Assembly: GCF_000158035.1 (NCBI RefSeq)
Contig: NZ_EQ973490.1
Span: forward strand, 291,652 to 340,769
Direction: 5' to 3'
DNA length: 49,118 nucleotides
Source: Bacteroides cellulosilyticus DSM 14838
GTDB lineage: Bacteria > Bacteroidota > Bacteroidia > Bacteroidales > Bacteroidaceae
In this document: one piece after another, positions 19,535-28,584 of the stretch
Layout of the letters: every line of letters begins with the position of its first letter
Position numbering within the stretch: position 1 is the first letter of the stretch
Notes under the pieces: model-generated
The model's database searches: none
Seen by the model: the letters and a program-made list of their open reading frames with translations, nothing else
Told to the model about the DNA's origin: nothing
Made by a program: the position numbers and the translations under genes

Positions 19535-19593
19535 TTTCGCAAGTTAATGATAACAACATACAGATTGCACCGGATTATCATTAACTTGCGAAA
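19535..19593. promoter_or_regulatory. Perfect 19-bp inverted repeat between susD-like and GH3 genes
   Basis: TTTCGCAAGTTAATGATAA (19535-19553) is perfectly complementary to 19575-19593, with a 21-base loop; weaker pairing extends outward. There is no T run right after the stem on the plus strand (AAACTTAAATAAATG follows), so it looks more like an mRNA-stabilising, processing or attenuation structure separating transporter and enzyme expression than a simple terminator. Confidence 0.6.
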
Positions 19594-19622
19594 CTTAAAT
19601 AAATGCCCAAACAAAACATATC

Positions 19623-21944
19623 ATGAAGAAAGTTTTCAGAAAAACAAGCTTATTGCTGGCTACTGCCCTGATGGGTGTTACCGGTATGCAGGCACAAAAA
19701 GCTCCGCAGGACATGGATCGCTTCATCGACACACTGATGAAGAAGATGACTGTAGAAGAGAAAATCGGTCAGCTAAACCTGCCCGTTTCCGGTGAAATCG
19801 TTACCGGACAAGCACAGAACAGCGATGTAGCCAAAAAGATTGAGCAAGGATGGGTAGGCGGACTTCTCAACCTGAAAGGAGTAGAGAAGATCCGCGATGT
19901 ACAGAAACTTGCCATAGAGAAATCACGCCTGGGTATCCCCCTGATATTCGGTATGGATGTGGTGCATGGCTACGAAACAATCTTCCCTATTCCATTGGGG
20001 CTCTCTTGCTCATGGGATATGGACGCTATCAGAAAGTCCGCCCGCATTGCTGCTACCGAAGCCAGTGCCGATGGTATCTCATGGACATTCAGCCCGATGG
20101 TAGATATCAGCCGTGATCCGCGCTGGGGACGTGTCAGCGAGGGTAACGGTGAAGACCCGTTCCTGGGAGGCGCCATCGCTAAAGCAATGGTGTCGGGATA
20201 TCAGGGAGTGGACCTCAACAATCAGTTGAAACGAAACGATGAGATCATGGCATGCGTAAAGCACTTCGCTCTGTACGGAGCCGGAGAAGCCGGACGCGAT
20301 TATAACACTGTGGATATGAGCCGCAACCGCATGTTCAACGAATACCTATACCCTTACCAGGCTGCTGTAGAGGCTGGTGTAGGTAGCGTTATGGCTTCTT
20401 TCAATGAAATAGACGGTGTGCCCGCCACAGCCAACAAATGGTTGATGACCGATGTACTGCGTAAACAATGGGGATTCGACGGTTTTGTAGTGACGGACTT
20501 CACTGGAATTTCTGAAATGGTTGCGCATGGTATCGGCGACTTACAGACAGTTTCGGCACGTGCGCTCAACGCAGGCGTAGATATGGATATGGTGAGCGAA
20601 GGCTTCATCGGTACCATTAAAAAGTCTATAGCCGAAGGAAAGATTGACATGGAAACACTGGACAAGGCTTGTCGCCGTATCCTTGAGGCCAAGTATAAGC
20701 TGGGATTGTTTGACAACCCTTACAAATATTGTGACCTGAAGCGCCCGAAACGGGATATCTTCACCAAAGAACACCGTGATGTTGCCCGCAAGATTGCGAG
20801 TGAAAGCTTTGTACTTTTAAAGAATCAACCGGCAAAAACCGGTCAGGTTCCTGTATTGCCATTGGCAAAAAAAGGTACGGTTGCCGTTATAGGTCCATTG
20901 GCAAATACCCGTAGCAACATGCCGGGAACATGGAGTGTGGCTGCACGCCTCAACGATTACCCTTCTGTATATGAAGGGTTGAAAGAAATGATGGCAGGTA
21001 AGGTGAACATCACTTATGCCAAGGGCAGCAACCTCAGTAGTGACGCCGCTTACGAAGAACGCGCCACCATGTTCGGACGTTCGCTGAACCGTGACAACCG
21101 CACAGACAAGGAAATGCTGGAAGAAGCGTTGAAGGTAGCGGCAAACGCAGATGTCATCGTTGCCGCTTTAGGTGAATCTTCTGAAATGAGCGGAGAAAGT
21201 TCAAGCCGGACAGATCTGAATATTCCCGATGTACAACGCACATTACTGGAAGCATTGTTGAAGACCGGAAAACCGGTTGTATTGACCCTCTTCACTGGCC
21301 GTCCATTGACACTGACCTGGGAACAGGAAAATGTACCCGCTATCCTGAATGTATGGTTCGGCGGAAGCGAAGCTGCCTATGCTATCGGCGATGTACTGTT
21401 CGGTGATGTAAATCCAAGTGGCAAACTGACCATGACATTCCCGAAGAATGTAGGGCAGATCCCTTTGTTCTATAATCATAAAAACACCGGCCGCCCTTTG
21501 AAAGAAGGTAAATGGTTCGAGAAGTTCCGCAGTAACTATCTGGATGTTGACAATGATCCACTGTATCCGTTCGGTTACGGTTTGTCATACACCACATTCC
21601 AATACGGGGACATTACTTTGAGCGCTCCTGCAATGGACCAGGACGGTTCTGTAACCGCTGTAGTTACAGTGACCAATACCGGTAAGCGGGATGGTGCGGA
21701 AGTGGTACAACTGTATATCCGCGACTTGGTGGGAAGCATTACCCGCCCGGTGAAAGAGTTGAAAGGCTTCGAAAAAATCTTCCTCAAAGCAGGTGAGAGT
21801 AAGACGGTCTCTTTCAAAATCACCCCGGAATTGTTGCACTTCTACGACTATGATCTCAACTATGTAGCCGAACCGGGAGACTTTGATGTAATGATCGGCG
21901 GTAACAGCCAGCATGTAAAAATAGCCCGTTTGAGCTTAAAATGA
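19623..21944 (+). CDS. GH3 beta-glucosidase
   Basis: A 773-aa exported family-3 retaining beta-glucosidase. After a signal peptide (~1-24) comes the (alpha/beta)8 domain with family blocks FGMDVVHGYETIFPIPL and HFALYGAGEAGRDYN. The expected nucleophile is Asp292 in GFVVTDFTG. The alpha/beta sandwich carries the acid/base Glu in ALGESSEMSGESSSR, and a C-terminal fibronectin-like domain starts near 660. It lacks the PA14 insertion of some GH3 enzymes. Next to GH144 the natural substrate is probably sophorose and short beta-1,2-gluco-oligosaccharides, as for the B. thetaiotaomicron GH3 paired with a GH144 gene. BglX-like enzymes with other linkages share this architecture. Confidence 0.92.
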   Translation: MKKVFRKTSLLLATALMGVTGMQAQKAPQDMDRFIDTLMKKMTVEEKIGQLNLPVSGEIVTGQAQNSDVAKKIEQGWVGGLLNLKGVEKIRDVQKLAIEKSRLGIPLIFGMDVVHGYETIFPIPLGLSCSWDMDAIRKSARIAATEASADGISWTFSPMVDISRDPRWGRVSEGNGEDPFLGGAIAKAMVSGYQGVDLNNQLKRNDEIMACVKHFALYGAGEAGRDYNTVDMSRNRMFNEYLYPYQAAVEAGVGSVMASFNEIDGVPATANKWLMTDVLRKQWGFDGFVVTDFTGISEMVAHGIGDLQTVSARALNAGVDMDMVSEGFIGTIKKSIAEGKIDMETLDKACRRILEAKYKLGLFDNPYKYCDLKRPKRDIFTKEHRDVARKIASESFVLLKNQPAKTGQVPVLPLAKKGTVAVIGPLANTRSNMPGTWSVAARLNDYPSVYEGLKEMMAGKVNITYAKGSNLSSDAAYEERATMFGRSLNRDNRTDKEMLEEALKVAANADVIVAALGESSEMSGESSSRTDLNIPDVQRTLLEALLKTGKPVVLTLFTGRPLTLTWEQENVPAILNVWFGGSEAAYAIGDVLFGDVNPSGKLTMTFPKNVGQIPLFYNHKNTGRPLKEGKWFEKFRSNYLDVDNDPLYPFGYGLSYTTFQYGDITLSAPAMDQDGSVTAVVTVTNTGKRDGAEVVQLYIRDLVGSITRPVKELKGFEKIFLKAGESKTVSFKITPELLHFYDYDLNYVAEPGDFDVMIGGNSQHVKIARLSLK

Positions 21945-21970
21945 TAATTCAGAATAAAAACAAAGGAAAC

Positions 21971-22831
21971 ATGAAACACATAGCTTTACTGACCTGCGTG
22001 TGTGGCCTGATGCTTCTCGGCAGTTGCAAAAACCAGTCTGCACAAAATGAACAGCCACTGGAGGTGATGACTTTTAATGTTCGCCTAGATGCTCCTTCGG
22101 ACAGTGCCAATAACTGGAAATATCGCAAAGATAACGTCTGCCAAATGATTACCTACTATCAGCCCGACCTGCTGGGTATGCAGGAAGTACGTCACAATCA
22201 AATGGAAGACCTGAAACAAGGTCTTCCCCAATACACCGCTTTAGGCGTAGGACGTGACGATGGCAAGGAAGCAGGCGAATATTGCCCGATATTCTTCAAC
22301 AGCCACCGGTTCACATTGGTGGAATACGGTAATTTCTCTCTTAGTGAACAGCCCGAAACCATCGGCATCAAAGGCTGGGACGCCTCCTACAACCGTATTA
22401 CTACCTGGGCCATACTGCAAGAAAAGAGTAACGGGAAGAAGTTGGTATTCTTCAACACCCATCTGGACAACGACGGAGAGATAGCGCGTAAAGAAGGCGT
22501 ACAACTCATTCTGAACAAGATTAAAGAGATTGCCCCGCACATGCCAGCCATCATCACCGGCGACTTCAATTGTACTCCCGACGAGACACCTCTGCAGACT
22601 CTTGAAAAAGGAGGAATGGAAAATGCGTCAAAGGTGGCAGCCATTACGTACGGTCCATCCTGGTCTTTCCATGATTTCGGTCGACTGCCGCTGGAAGAAC
22701 GTGTCTTGCTGGATTATGTGTTTGTGAGCGGCGGCATGAAAACGAACCGTTATCGTGTCATTCAGGACAGGCCGGAGAATGGCTTCCTTTCTGATCACGA
22801 TCCCGTACTTGTTGACGTAATCCTTCGATAG
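21971..22831 (+). CDS. Endonuclease/exonuclease/phosphatase-fold lipoprotein
   Basis: A 286-aa protein with a lipobox LLGSC (Cys19) if translation starts at 21971. That ATG follows AGGAAAC and gives a clean signal peptide; an in-frame ATG at 21941 overlapping the GH3 stop is possible but adds a hydrophilic tail. EEP superfamily motifs are complete: MTFNVRLD, GMQEVRHNQ, TGDFNCTPDE, LDYVFVSGG and LSDHDPVLVDV, covering metal and catalytic residues. The fold hydrolyses phosphodiester or phosphomonoester bonds in DNA, sphingomyelin, inositides or other substrates. Being lipid-anchored and inside a glucanase operon, it more likely acts on a substituent of the glycan than on nucleic acid; that is inference. 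Confidence 0.85.
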   Translation: MKHIALLTCVCGLMLLGSCKNQSAQNEQPLEVMTFNVRLDAPSDSANNWKYRKDNVCQMITYYQPDLLGMQEVRHNQMEDLKQGLPQYTALGVGRDDGKEAGEYCPIFFNSHRFTLVEYGNFSLSEQPETIGIKGWDASYNRITTWAILQEKSNGKKLVFFNTHLDNDGEIARKEGVQLILNKIKEIAPHMPAIITGDFNCTPDETPLQTLEKGGMENASKVAAITYGPSWSFHDFGRLPLEERVLLDYVFVSGGMKTNRYRVIQDRPENGFLSDHDPVLVDVILR

Positions 22832-22839
22832 AAATAGGT

Positions 22840-24162
22840 ATGAAGACACAATATAGCTTATTATTGCTCCTGTTGTTGCTGGGCTTTACACAATGTAAAA
22901 GCCCGGCAGCAAAACCGGACCGGATAAGCGACGAATCCCTGATGGACACCCTGCAACGCCGTACCTTCAATTACTTTTGGGAAGGAGCCGAACCTAATAG
23001 CGGACTGGCATGCGAACGTATCCATATAGATGGTATCTATCCCGAAGATGACCAGAATGTAGTGACCACCGGTGGCAGTGGCTTCGGAATCATGGCTGTA
23101 TTGGCAGGCATCGACCGCGGTTACGTCACCCGTGAAGAAGGGCTGGCACGCATGGAGCGCATCGTCTCTTTTCTTGAAACAGCCGACCGTTTCCACGGTG
23201 CCTACCCGCACTGGTGGTTCGGAGATACCGGACGGGTAAAACCTTTCGGACAGAAAGACAACGGCGGTGACCTCGTGGAAACCGCTTTCCTGATGCAGGG
23301 TCTGCTTGCCGTACACCAATATTACATCAACGGCTCCCCCGCAGAACAAGCCCTTGCCGGGCGCATCGACACACTGTGGCGTGAAGTTGACTGGAATTTC
23401 TATCGCCGGAACGATCAGAATGTACTCTATTGGCACTGGAGTCCCGAATACGGCTGGGAAATGAATTTCCCCGTACACGGTTACAATGAGTGTCTCATCA
23501 TGTACATTCTTGCTGCTGCCTCCCCCACGCACAGCATTCCCGCAACTGTCTATCATGAAGGTTGGGCAGAAAAAGGCGCCATTGTCGATCCCCACAAGGT
23601 AGAAGATATCGAACTTCACCTGCGCTATCAAGGTTGTGAAGCCGGTCCCCTCTTTTGGGCACACTATTCTTTCCTCGGACTGGACCCGACAAATTTATCT
23701 GATAAGTATTGTCCCGGTTATTTCAATGAAATGCGCAATCTTACTCTGATCAACCGCGCCTATTGCATCCGCAACCCGAAGCAGTGGAAAGGTTTTGGTC
23801 CTGATTGTTGGGGACTGACCGCCAGTTACTCTGTCAACGGCTACTCTGCCCATGCTCCGAACGAGTCGGCAGATCACGGAGTCATCTCTCCCACTGCCGC
23901 TCTTTCTTCCATTGTCTATACTCCGGAATACTCACTGGAAGTAATGCGCTATCTCTATGGAATGGGAGACAAGGTATTGGGACCTTATGGCTTCTATGAC
24001 GCTTTCAGCGAAACGGAAGATTGGTATCCTAAACGCTATCTTGCCATCGACCAAGGACCTATCGCTGTAATGATAGAAAATTACCGTACCGGCCTGCTGT
24101 GGAAACTATTCATGAGCCATCCCGATGTGCAAACCGGACTGAAGAAGCTGGGGTTTAAATAA
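22840..24162 (+). CDS. GH144-type beta-1,2-glucanase (PF10091), lipoprotein
   Basis: A 440-aa lipoprotein (lipobox FTQC, Cys19) of the family annotated as glucoamylase-like (PF10091), which includes GH144 endo-beta-1,2-glucanases and sophorohydrolases. The single (alpha/alpha)6 barrel shows the family blocks RRTFNYFWEGAEPNSGLACE, VVTTGGSGFGIMA, YPHWWFGDTG, NGGDLVETAFLMQGLLA, YWHWSPEYGWEMN and WGLTASYSVNGY. It starts eight bases after the EEP gene and closes the enzyme operon. With the preceding GH3 gene it forms the set needed to cut beta-1,2-glucan to sophorose and glucose. Endo or exo action cannot be told from sequence alone. A different beta-glucan specificity remains possible. Confidence 0.8.
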   Translation: MKTQYSLLLLLLLLGFTQCKSPAAKPDRISDESLMDTLQRRTFNYFWEGAEPNSGLACERIHIDGIYPEDDQNVVTTGGSGFGIMAVLAGIDRGYVTREEGLARMERIVSFLETADRFHGAYPHWWFGDTGRVKPFGQKDNGGDLVETAFLMQGLLAVHQYYINGSPAEQALAGRIDTLWREVDWNFYRRNDQNVLYWHWSPEYGWEMNFPVHGYNECLIMYILAAASPTHSIPATVYHEGWAEKGAIVDPHKVEDIELHLRYQGCEAGPLFWAHYSFLGLDPTNLSDKYCPGYFNEMRNLTLINRAYCIRNPKQWKGFGPDCWGLTASYSVNGYSAHAPNESADHGVISPTAALSSIVYTPEYSLEVMRYLYGMGDKVLGPYGFYDAFSETEDWYPKRYLAIDQGPIAVMIENYRTGLLWKLFMSHPDVQTGLKKLGFK

Positions 24163-24164
24163 GC

Positions 24165-24255
24165 TCACCACAGAGTAACACAGAGTTTCGCCGAGTTTCA
24201 TTTTTTTGTTTTTTATAGATTGAACTCTGTGAGACTCTGTGTCACTCTGTGGTGA
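24165..24255. terminator. Long imperfect hairpin after the beta-glucan operon
   Basis: The arm starting TCACCACAGAGT (24165-24200) pairs with the arm ending ACTCTGTGGTGA (24220-24255), roughly 36 positions with several mismatches. The loop is T-rich. The CACAGAG motif repeats inside each arm. It follows the GH144 stop by a few bases and probably ends or trims the operon transcript. It resembles dispersed intergenic palindromes more than a minimal terminator. Confidence 0.55.
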
Positions 24256-24298
24256 ATAAAGAAAATCCCCTATATTTTTACTCTAACCTTAAATTAAT

Positions 24299-24306
24299 TA
24301 TCTTTG
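24299..24306 (+). promoter_or_regulatory. -7 box for the membrane regulator gene
   Basis: TATCTTTG matches TAnnTTTG and lies 53 bases before the regulator ATG at 24360, so the regulator is probably transcribed separately from the enzyme operon. Confidence 0.5.
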
Positions 24307-24359
24307 TCCCAAGAATAACAATAAGGTCATGACCTTTTCTAACCTTTATTCAACCTATT

Positions 24360-27188
24360 ATGGACATCCGAAAAAACATTATCATAACCTGTGTGTCCCT
24401 TTTTGTATGTGCCACCATACTCGCCAACCAGAAGCCTTATGTCACCAACCTCTCACGTGACAAATACCACGCTGCCAACAAGAATTGGTCTATCGGGCAA
24501 GATGAGAAAGGTATCATGTACTTCGGTAACAGCATCGGCCTGCTGGCATCCGACGGCATGGAATGGAAACTCTTTCAAACACCTGATGCCAGCCTCGTAC
24601 GTGCCATAGCCGTAGAATCCCACCACACCATTTACAGTGGGGGCTCCGAAGACTTGGGACGCTGGGATCGAGACCAATCAGGAGAACTGAAATACACTTC
24701 ACTGAAAGGATTAATCAATGGGGATAACCCACTCGACAACCAAAGTTTCTGGCGTATCTGGATAGAAGGCGACAAAGTGTATTTCCAGTCTTTCAGTCAT
24801 ATCTACGTATACGATCACCATACCATCACTCCCGTTGATGGGCCAAACGCCTTTTTACTTCTTCTGAAGGTACGTAATGAATACTGGGTACAAGAAATGT
24901 ATGGTGCACTTTATCAGTTGCACAACGGCATACTCAACAAAATCCCTGGGAGCGAATTCCTGAACGGCACCACTACCCGTGTCATCCTACCCTACGATAC
25001 CGACCGTTATCTGGTAGGCACTTCCACCGGTGCAATCTATATCTACGATCAAAAGAACTTTATCCCTTGGAACCTCTCCCTCTCGCGACAATTGAGAGGG
25101 CAGGAACTGAACTGCGCCATCTATTCCGCCAAACGGAACACCTATTATCTGGGCACACAGCTCAGTGGCATATATGAAGTAGATACCCATGGAAATATCC
25201 TCAATCACTTCTCCACTGCTAACATTCTTCAGAATAACACCGTTCTATCCCTTTACGAAGATAATCAAAATAACATCTGGGTAGCCCTTGACCGTGGGCT
25301 CGCTTACATCCGGTATACCGATGGTTTAAGTTACTACCGTTCCACAGACGGTGGCTTCGGCGGCATATACGATGCTACTATCTGGCACGACAATCTGCTC
25401 ATCGGAACGAATCAGGGAATTTACTACACCCGCCATGACAAGCTCAATGATCTGGATATGTTTTCTTCCCTCAAATTGATAGAGGGCACTCAGGGGCAGG
25501 TATGGTCCTTCCGTAAAATAGACGGACGGTTGTTTTGCGCACATACTAACGGACTGCTGGAAATTCTTCCCGATCTCCATATCCGTCACCCGTATCGCAT
25601 CAATACAGGAGTCTTCCGCACCCTGGAGGCAACCATCAATGGAAAACAAATACAGATTATCATTACCTATGATGAACTCCTGATATTAAACAGAACTACC
25701 GGAGAGCTAAACTCCATGCGCCAGATCGCCGACCCGATATATAATGCCGAAGTAGATCATTTGGGAAATATCTGGTTGGAAACCAGCAGTCGAGGCGTCT
25801 ACAAATGCCGTCTGAATGACGAACAGAGCGCTTTCCGATACTATACGTATTACGGTAATGAGAAGGACAACTCACTCCCTGCCCGCCTGCAATTATTCAA
25901 ATCGGGCGGACGCATCCTATTCTTAGGCAATGATCAATTTTATATCTATGATGAGGTCAACGACAACTTGCAGCTTGAGCAGCATCTGAACCGATGTTTC
26001 GAAACGATACACGATCTGAAACGTATCGTTCCCATCGATAGTGAAGAAAGCTGGGCCATCACCGGCTCATCTGTCTACCGTTTCTTCTACGACGGATACA
26101 TTGCCCGCATCCGCGAAGCATATAAGGTGGAAGCTGACAATCTTTCACTCATCACGGCTTATGAGAATATTTCCGTTCTCAACGACTCCCTCTCACTCAT
26201 TTGCCTGGATGCAGGTTTTATCCTCCATGACTCTCATCGCAGCAAACGGCAAACCGTGGAACTTTCCGCCCCTAATCTGGAATTTATTCATGCCGGAAAA
26301 GAACAAAATGCAGGTTTCATGGACCTCAACAAAACTATTCATATCCCCTATAAAGACAATACGGTAACTGTCGGCTTCTCTGTCAATGCCGCCTTTGCCG
26401 GAAACCTTTTCGTTCAATACCAACTGGAAGAAATGGACAGTGCCTGGAGTGCCCCGAAGCGACTGAACAGCATTTCCTACGCCCGCTTGCCGCAAGGCAA
26501 ATACATACTTCGCCTGCGTACCACGGACGGCTTAAACAATTACTCACCGGACACTCTTCTGGAATTCGACGTACTCTCTCCCTGGTACAATACTGTCTGG
26601 TGGTATTTTACCTGCTGCTTACTCATTATCGCCACTCTGTTCGGCACCTTCTACCTGATGAAACGACGCCTGCAAACCAAGCACTTGCGTAGAATGAAAT
26701 CTCAGGAAGCTACACGCCTGCGTTTGATGAACGAGCAACTGCAAAATGAAATCGAGGAAAAAGACGCCGAGATCTTTACCCAGACCTCTTTCATCATCCA
26801 CAAGAACGAACTTATCCTGAAACTGAAAGAGATGGTAGATGAGATTTGCTCCCGTAATACGCAGAAAGCCTTATTACCTCTTTATCAGAAAATAAATACG
26901 TTGCTTGCCAATAACCTCGATACGGAAGATGACTGGAAAATGTTCCTTATCAAGTTCGAACAGAAGCACCGCAACTTCTTCAAACGGTTGAAAGAGGCGC
27001 ATCCGCAGCTGACCAACAATGACTTGCGTCTCTGTGCCTGCCTCAAGCTGAATATGGAGACTAAGGATATTGCCTCATTAATGAACCTTTCGGTTCGTGC
27101 AGTAGAGAATAACCGGTACCGATTGCGAAAGAAGCTCGATCTGAAGCCTACACAGAACCTGAATGAGTACTTTTTGAATATAGATTAA
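24360..27188 (+). CDS. Membrane-spanning propeller regulator with LuxR-like HTH
   Basis: A 942-aa one-component regulator. A signal sequence (~1-23) is followed by a periplasmic two-component-regulator-type beta-propeller (~25-640; repeats such as EDNQNNIWVALDRGLAYI) and a Y_Y_Y domain (~660-735). One membrane helix (~747-766, YFTCCLLIIATLFGTFYLM) leads to a basic coiled coil (~770-805) and a C-terminal HTH (~886-930, LCACLKLNMETKDIASLMNL). There is no histidine kinase, ATPase or receiver domain, so ligand binding outside must be passed directly to the HTH. It lies right after the beta-glucan enzymes and probably controls them. The starch regulator SusR is a comparable membrane-spanning sensor but lacks this propeller size. 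Confidence 0.85.
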   Translation: MDIRKNIIITCVSLFVCATILANQKPYVTNLSRDKYHAANKNWSIGQDEKGIMYFGNSIGLLASDGMEWKLFQTPDASLVRAIAVESHHTIYSGGSEDLGRWDRDQSGELKYTSLKGLINGDNPLDNQSFWRIWIEGDKVYFQSFSHIYVYDHHTITPVDGPNAFLLLLKVRNEYWVQEMYGALYQLHNGILNKIPGSEFLNGTTTRVILPYDTDRYLVGTSTGAIYIYDQKNFIPWNLSLSRQLRGQELNCAIYSAKRNTYYLGTQLSGIYEVDTHGNILNHFSTANILQNNTVLSLYEDNQNNIWVALDRGLAYIRYTDGLSYYRSTDGGFGGIYDATIWHDNLLIGTNQGIYYTRHDKLNDLDMFSSLKLIEGTQGQVWSFRKIDGRLFCAHTNGLLEILPDLHIRHPYRINTGVFRTLEATINGKQIQIIITYDELLILNRTTGELNSMRQIADPIYNAEVDHLGNIWLETSSRGVYKCRLNDEQSAFRYYTYYGNEKDNSLPARLQLFKSGGRILFLGNDQFYIYDEVNDNLQLEQHLNRCFETIHDLKRIVPIDSEESWAITGSSVYRFFYDGYIARIREAYKVEADNLSLITAYENISVLNDSLSLICLDAGFILHDSHRSKRQTVELSAPNLEFIHAGKEQNAGFMDLNKTIHIPYKDNTVTVGFSVNAAFAGNLFVQYQLEEMDSAWSAPKRLNSISYARLPQGKYILRLRTTDGLNNYSPDTLLEFDVLSPWYNTVWWYFTCCLLIIATLFGTFYLMKRRLQTKHLRRMKSQEATRLRLMNEQLQNEIEEKDAEIFTQTSFIIHKNELILKLKEMVDEICSRNTQKALLPLYQKINTLLANNLDTEDDWKMFLIKFEQKHRNFFKRLKEAHPQLTNNDLRLCACLKLNMETKDIASLMNLSVRAVENNRYRLRKKLDLKPTQNLNEYFLNID

Positions 27189-27273
27189 TAAAAACGAAGT
27201 CTATTTCTCTAATTATGTAACACCATGAAAAGTATCTGTAACATCCTACTAACCGGTTAAAAAAAACATCGTC

Positions 27274-27281
27274 TATCTTTG
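27274..27281 (+). promoter_or_regulatory. -7 box for the CE15-like gene
   Basis: TATCTTTG matches the Bacteroides consensus. Transcription would begin around 27288, downstream of a longer in-frame start at 27279, which supports ATG 27315 as the real start of the esterase. Confidence 0.5.
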
Positions 27282-27314
27282 CCAACAGATGTAAACCTCT
27301 TAAAAGATAGAAAC

Positions 27315-28535
27315 ATGAAAAACAGGAAAACACGTTTATGGGTACTGATTGTTCTGCTGAACATGGGTATGGGCATTTCCACATTTGCACAGAAAATCCC
27401 CTTAGTCTACACTGTGGAAAATACGGGAATAAAGAATCCTGCACCCGTGTTGCCAGGTATCAACGAACTGCCGGTAGTAAAAACACTGACCGATCCCTTT
27501 CAATGGTCCGATGGCAGTGGCCGTTCAACCAACTTCAAGGACTGGAGCCGACGGCGTGCAGAGATAGCCCGCGAAATAGAACACTACGAAATCGGCAAGA
27601 AACCCGTAGTATCGAAAAAAGACATTACAGCGGATATCGTGGATGATACCCTTAGAGTAAATGTAACAGTGAACGGACAAACGCTCACCCTGAAAGCAAA
27701 AATTACTTATCCGGCAGGTAAAGGCCCTTTCCCAGCCATCATTGGAATAGGCAGAGGCACGGGTAGTCTTCCTCCCACCATCTTCACGAGCCGCAATATA
27801 GCACAAATCGCATTCAACTTCACACAAGTCATGTCGCACACACAAAAGCGCGGCAACGAGCCTATCAACAAACTTTATCCTGACCGTACAGACATGGGAG
27901 CCTATTGCGCCTGGTCCTGGGGAGTGAGCCGTATCATTGACGGATTGGAAATCGTAGGTAAAAAGAGCAAGATAGATACCAAACGACTGGCCATATCCGG
28001 TTGTTCCTTCGCCGGGAAAATGGCTCTTTTTGCCGGAGCATTCGATGAGCGTATTGCACTGACCATTGCTCAGGAACCGGGTGGTGGCGGTGCGGCAGCA
28101 TGGCGTGTTTCCGAAACGCTGGGTGAAGTGGAAACTTTGGGAAGAACCAGTCATGCCTGGTTTAAGGAAAGCATGTTCCAGTATAAAGAAGATAATGTAT
28201 CGAAATTGCCGTATGACCACCACGAACTGTGTGCCATGGTAGCACCGCGTGCACTGCTGGTACTCGGAAACCCGGACTATGTATGGCTGGCTGATGAATC
28301 GGGTTATGTCTCCTGCCGTGCTGCCCGTAAAGTATGGGAAACCTTCGGCATTGCCGACAGAATGGGCTTCTCCATCGTAGGCGGACATGGGCACTGCCAG
28401 CTACCCGAAAGCCAGTATCCTGAAGTAGAAGCGTTTGTCGACAAGTTCCTGCTTGGAAAGAAAGATGCGAATACAGAAGTAACCATTGCGCCACTTTACG
28501 AAAAGGTGGACTATGAGCGCTGGTTATTCCACTAA
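27315..28535 (+). CDS. CE15-like glucuronoyl esterase family protein
   Basis: A 406-aa exported alpha/beta hydrolase. The start at 27315 gives a signal peptide (~1-24, ending STFAQ). The nucleophile Ser231 lies in GCSFAGK, matching the GCSxxGK motif of family CE15. IAQEPGGGGAA and the late GGHGHCQLP supply the acidic residue region and catalytic His. CE15 enzymes cleave ester bonds between glucuronic acid and lignin alcohols, and bacterial members can act on other uronate esters. Its place between a beta-glucan locus and a phosphoesterase is unusual. It may remove ester substituents from the same glycan, or belong to an unrelated function. It has its own promoter. Confidence 0.82.
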   Translation: MKNRKTRLWVLIVLLNMGMGISTFAQKIPLVYTVENTGIKNPAPVLPGINELPVVKTLTDPFQWSDGSGRSTNFKDWSRRRAEIAREIEHYEIGKKPVVSKKDITADIVDDTLRVNVTVNGQTLTLKAKITYPAGKGPFPAIIGIGRGTGSLPPTIFTSRNIAQIAFNFTQVMSHTQKRGNEPINKLYPDRTDMGAYCAWSWGVSRIIDGLEIVGKKSKIDTKRLAISGCSFAGKMALFAGAFDERIALTIAQEPGGGGAAAWRVSETLGEVETLGRTSHAWFKESMFQYKEDNVSKLPYDHHELCAMVAPRALLVLGNPDYVWLADESGYVSCRAARKVWETFGIADRMGFSIVGGHGHCQLPESQYPEVEAFVDKFLLGKKDANTEVTIAPLYEKVDYERWLFH

Positions 28536-28542
28536 AACTCTT

Positions 28543-28581
28543 TATCTTTGGGGGTATAACACTTACTAATACCCCCAAAGA
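28543..28581 (+). promoter_or_regulatory. Promoter box overlapping a perfect 13-bp hairpin
   Basis: TATCTTTG (28543-28550) is a -7 match. TCTTTGGGGGTAT (28545-28557) is perfectly complementary to ATACCCCCAAAGA (28569-28581) across an 11-base loop. The palindrome therefore covers the box, the likely transcription start and the bases just before the ATG at 28585. It could be a terminator for the esterase gene, an operator, or a 5' hairpin limiting translation. Confidence 0.5.
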
Positions 28582-28584
28582 ATC

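Noticed and set aside
21971..22831. DNA repair exonuclease III
   Set aside because: The EEP motifs match the superfamily, but a lipobox and operon context place it outside the cytoplasm, which does not suit a DNA repair enzyme.
22861..23664. 267-codon minus-strand frame opposite the GH144-type gene
   Set aside because: It is fully antisense to a gene with clear family blocks and signal peptide, and its own translation has no recognisable motifs.
24360..27188. Classification as a hybrid two-component system
   Set aside because: No HisKA, HATPase or receiver motifs are present after the membrane helix; the HTH is LuxR-like, not AraC-like.
27525..28394. 289-codon minus-strand frame opposite the CE15-like gene
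   Set aside because: It is antisense to a well-supported esterase; the long frame follows from codon bias on the real strand.
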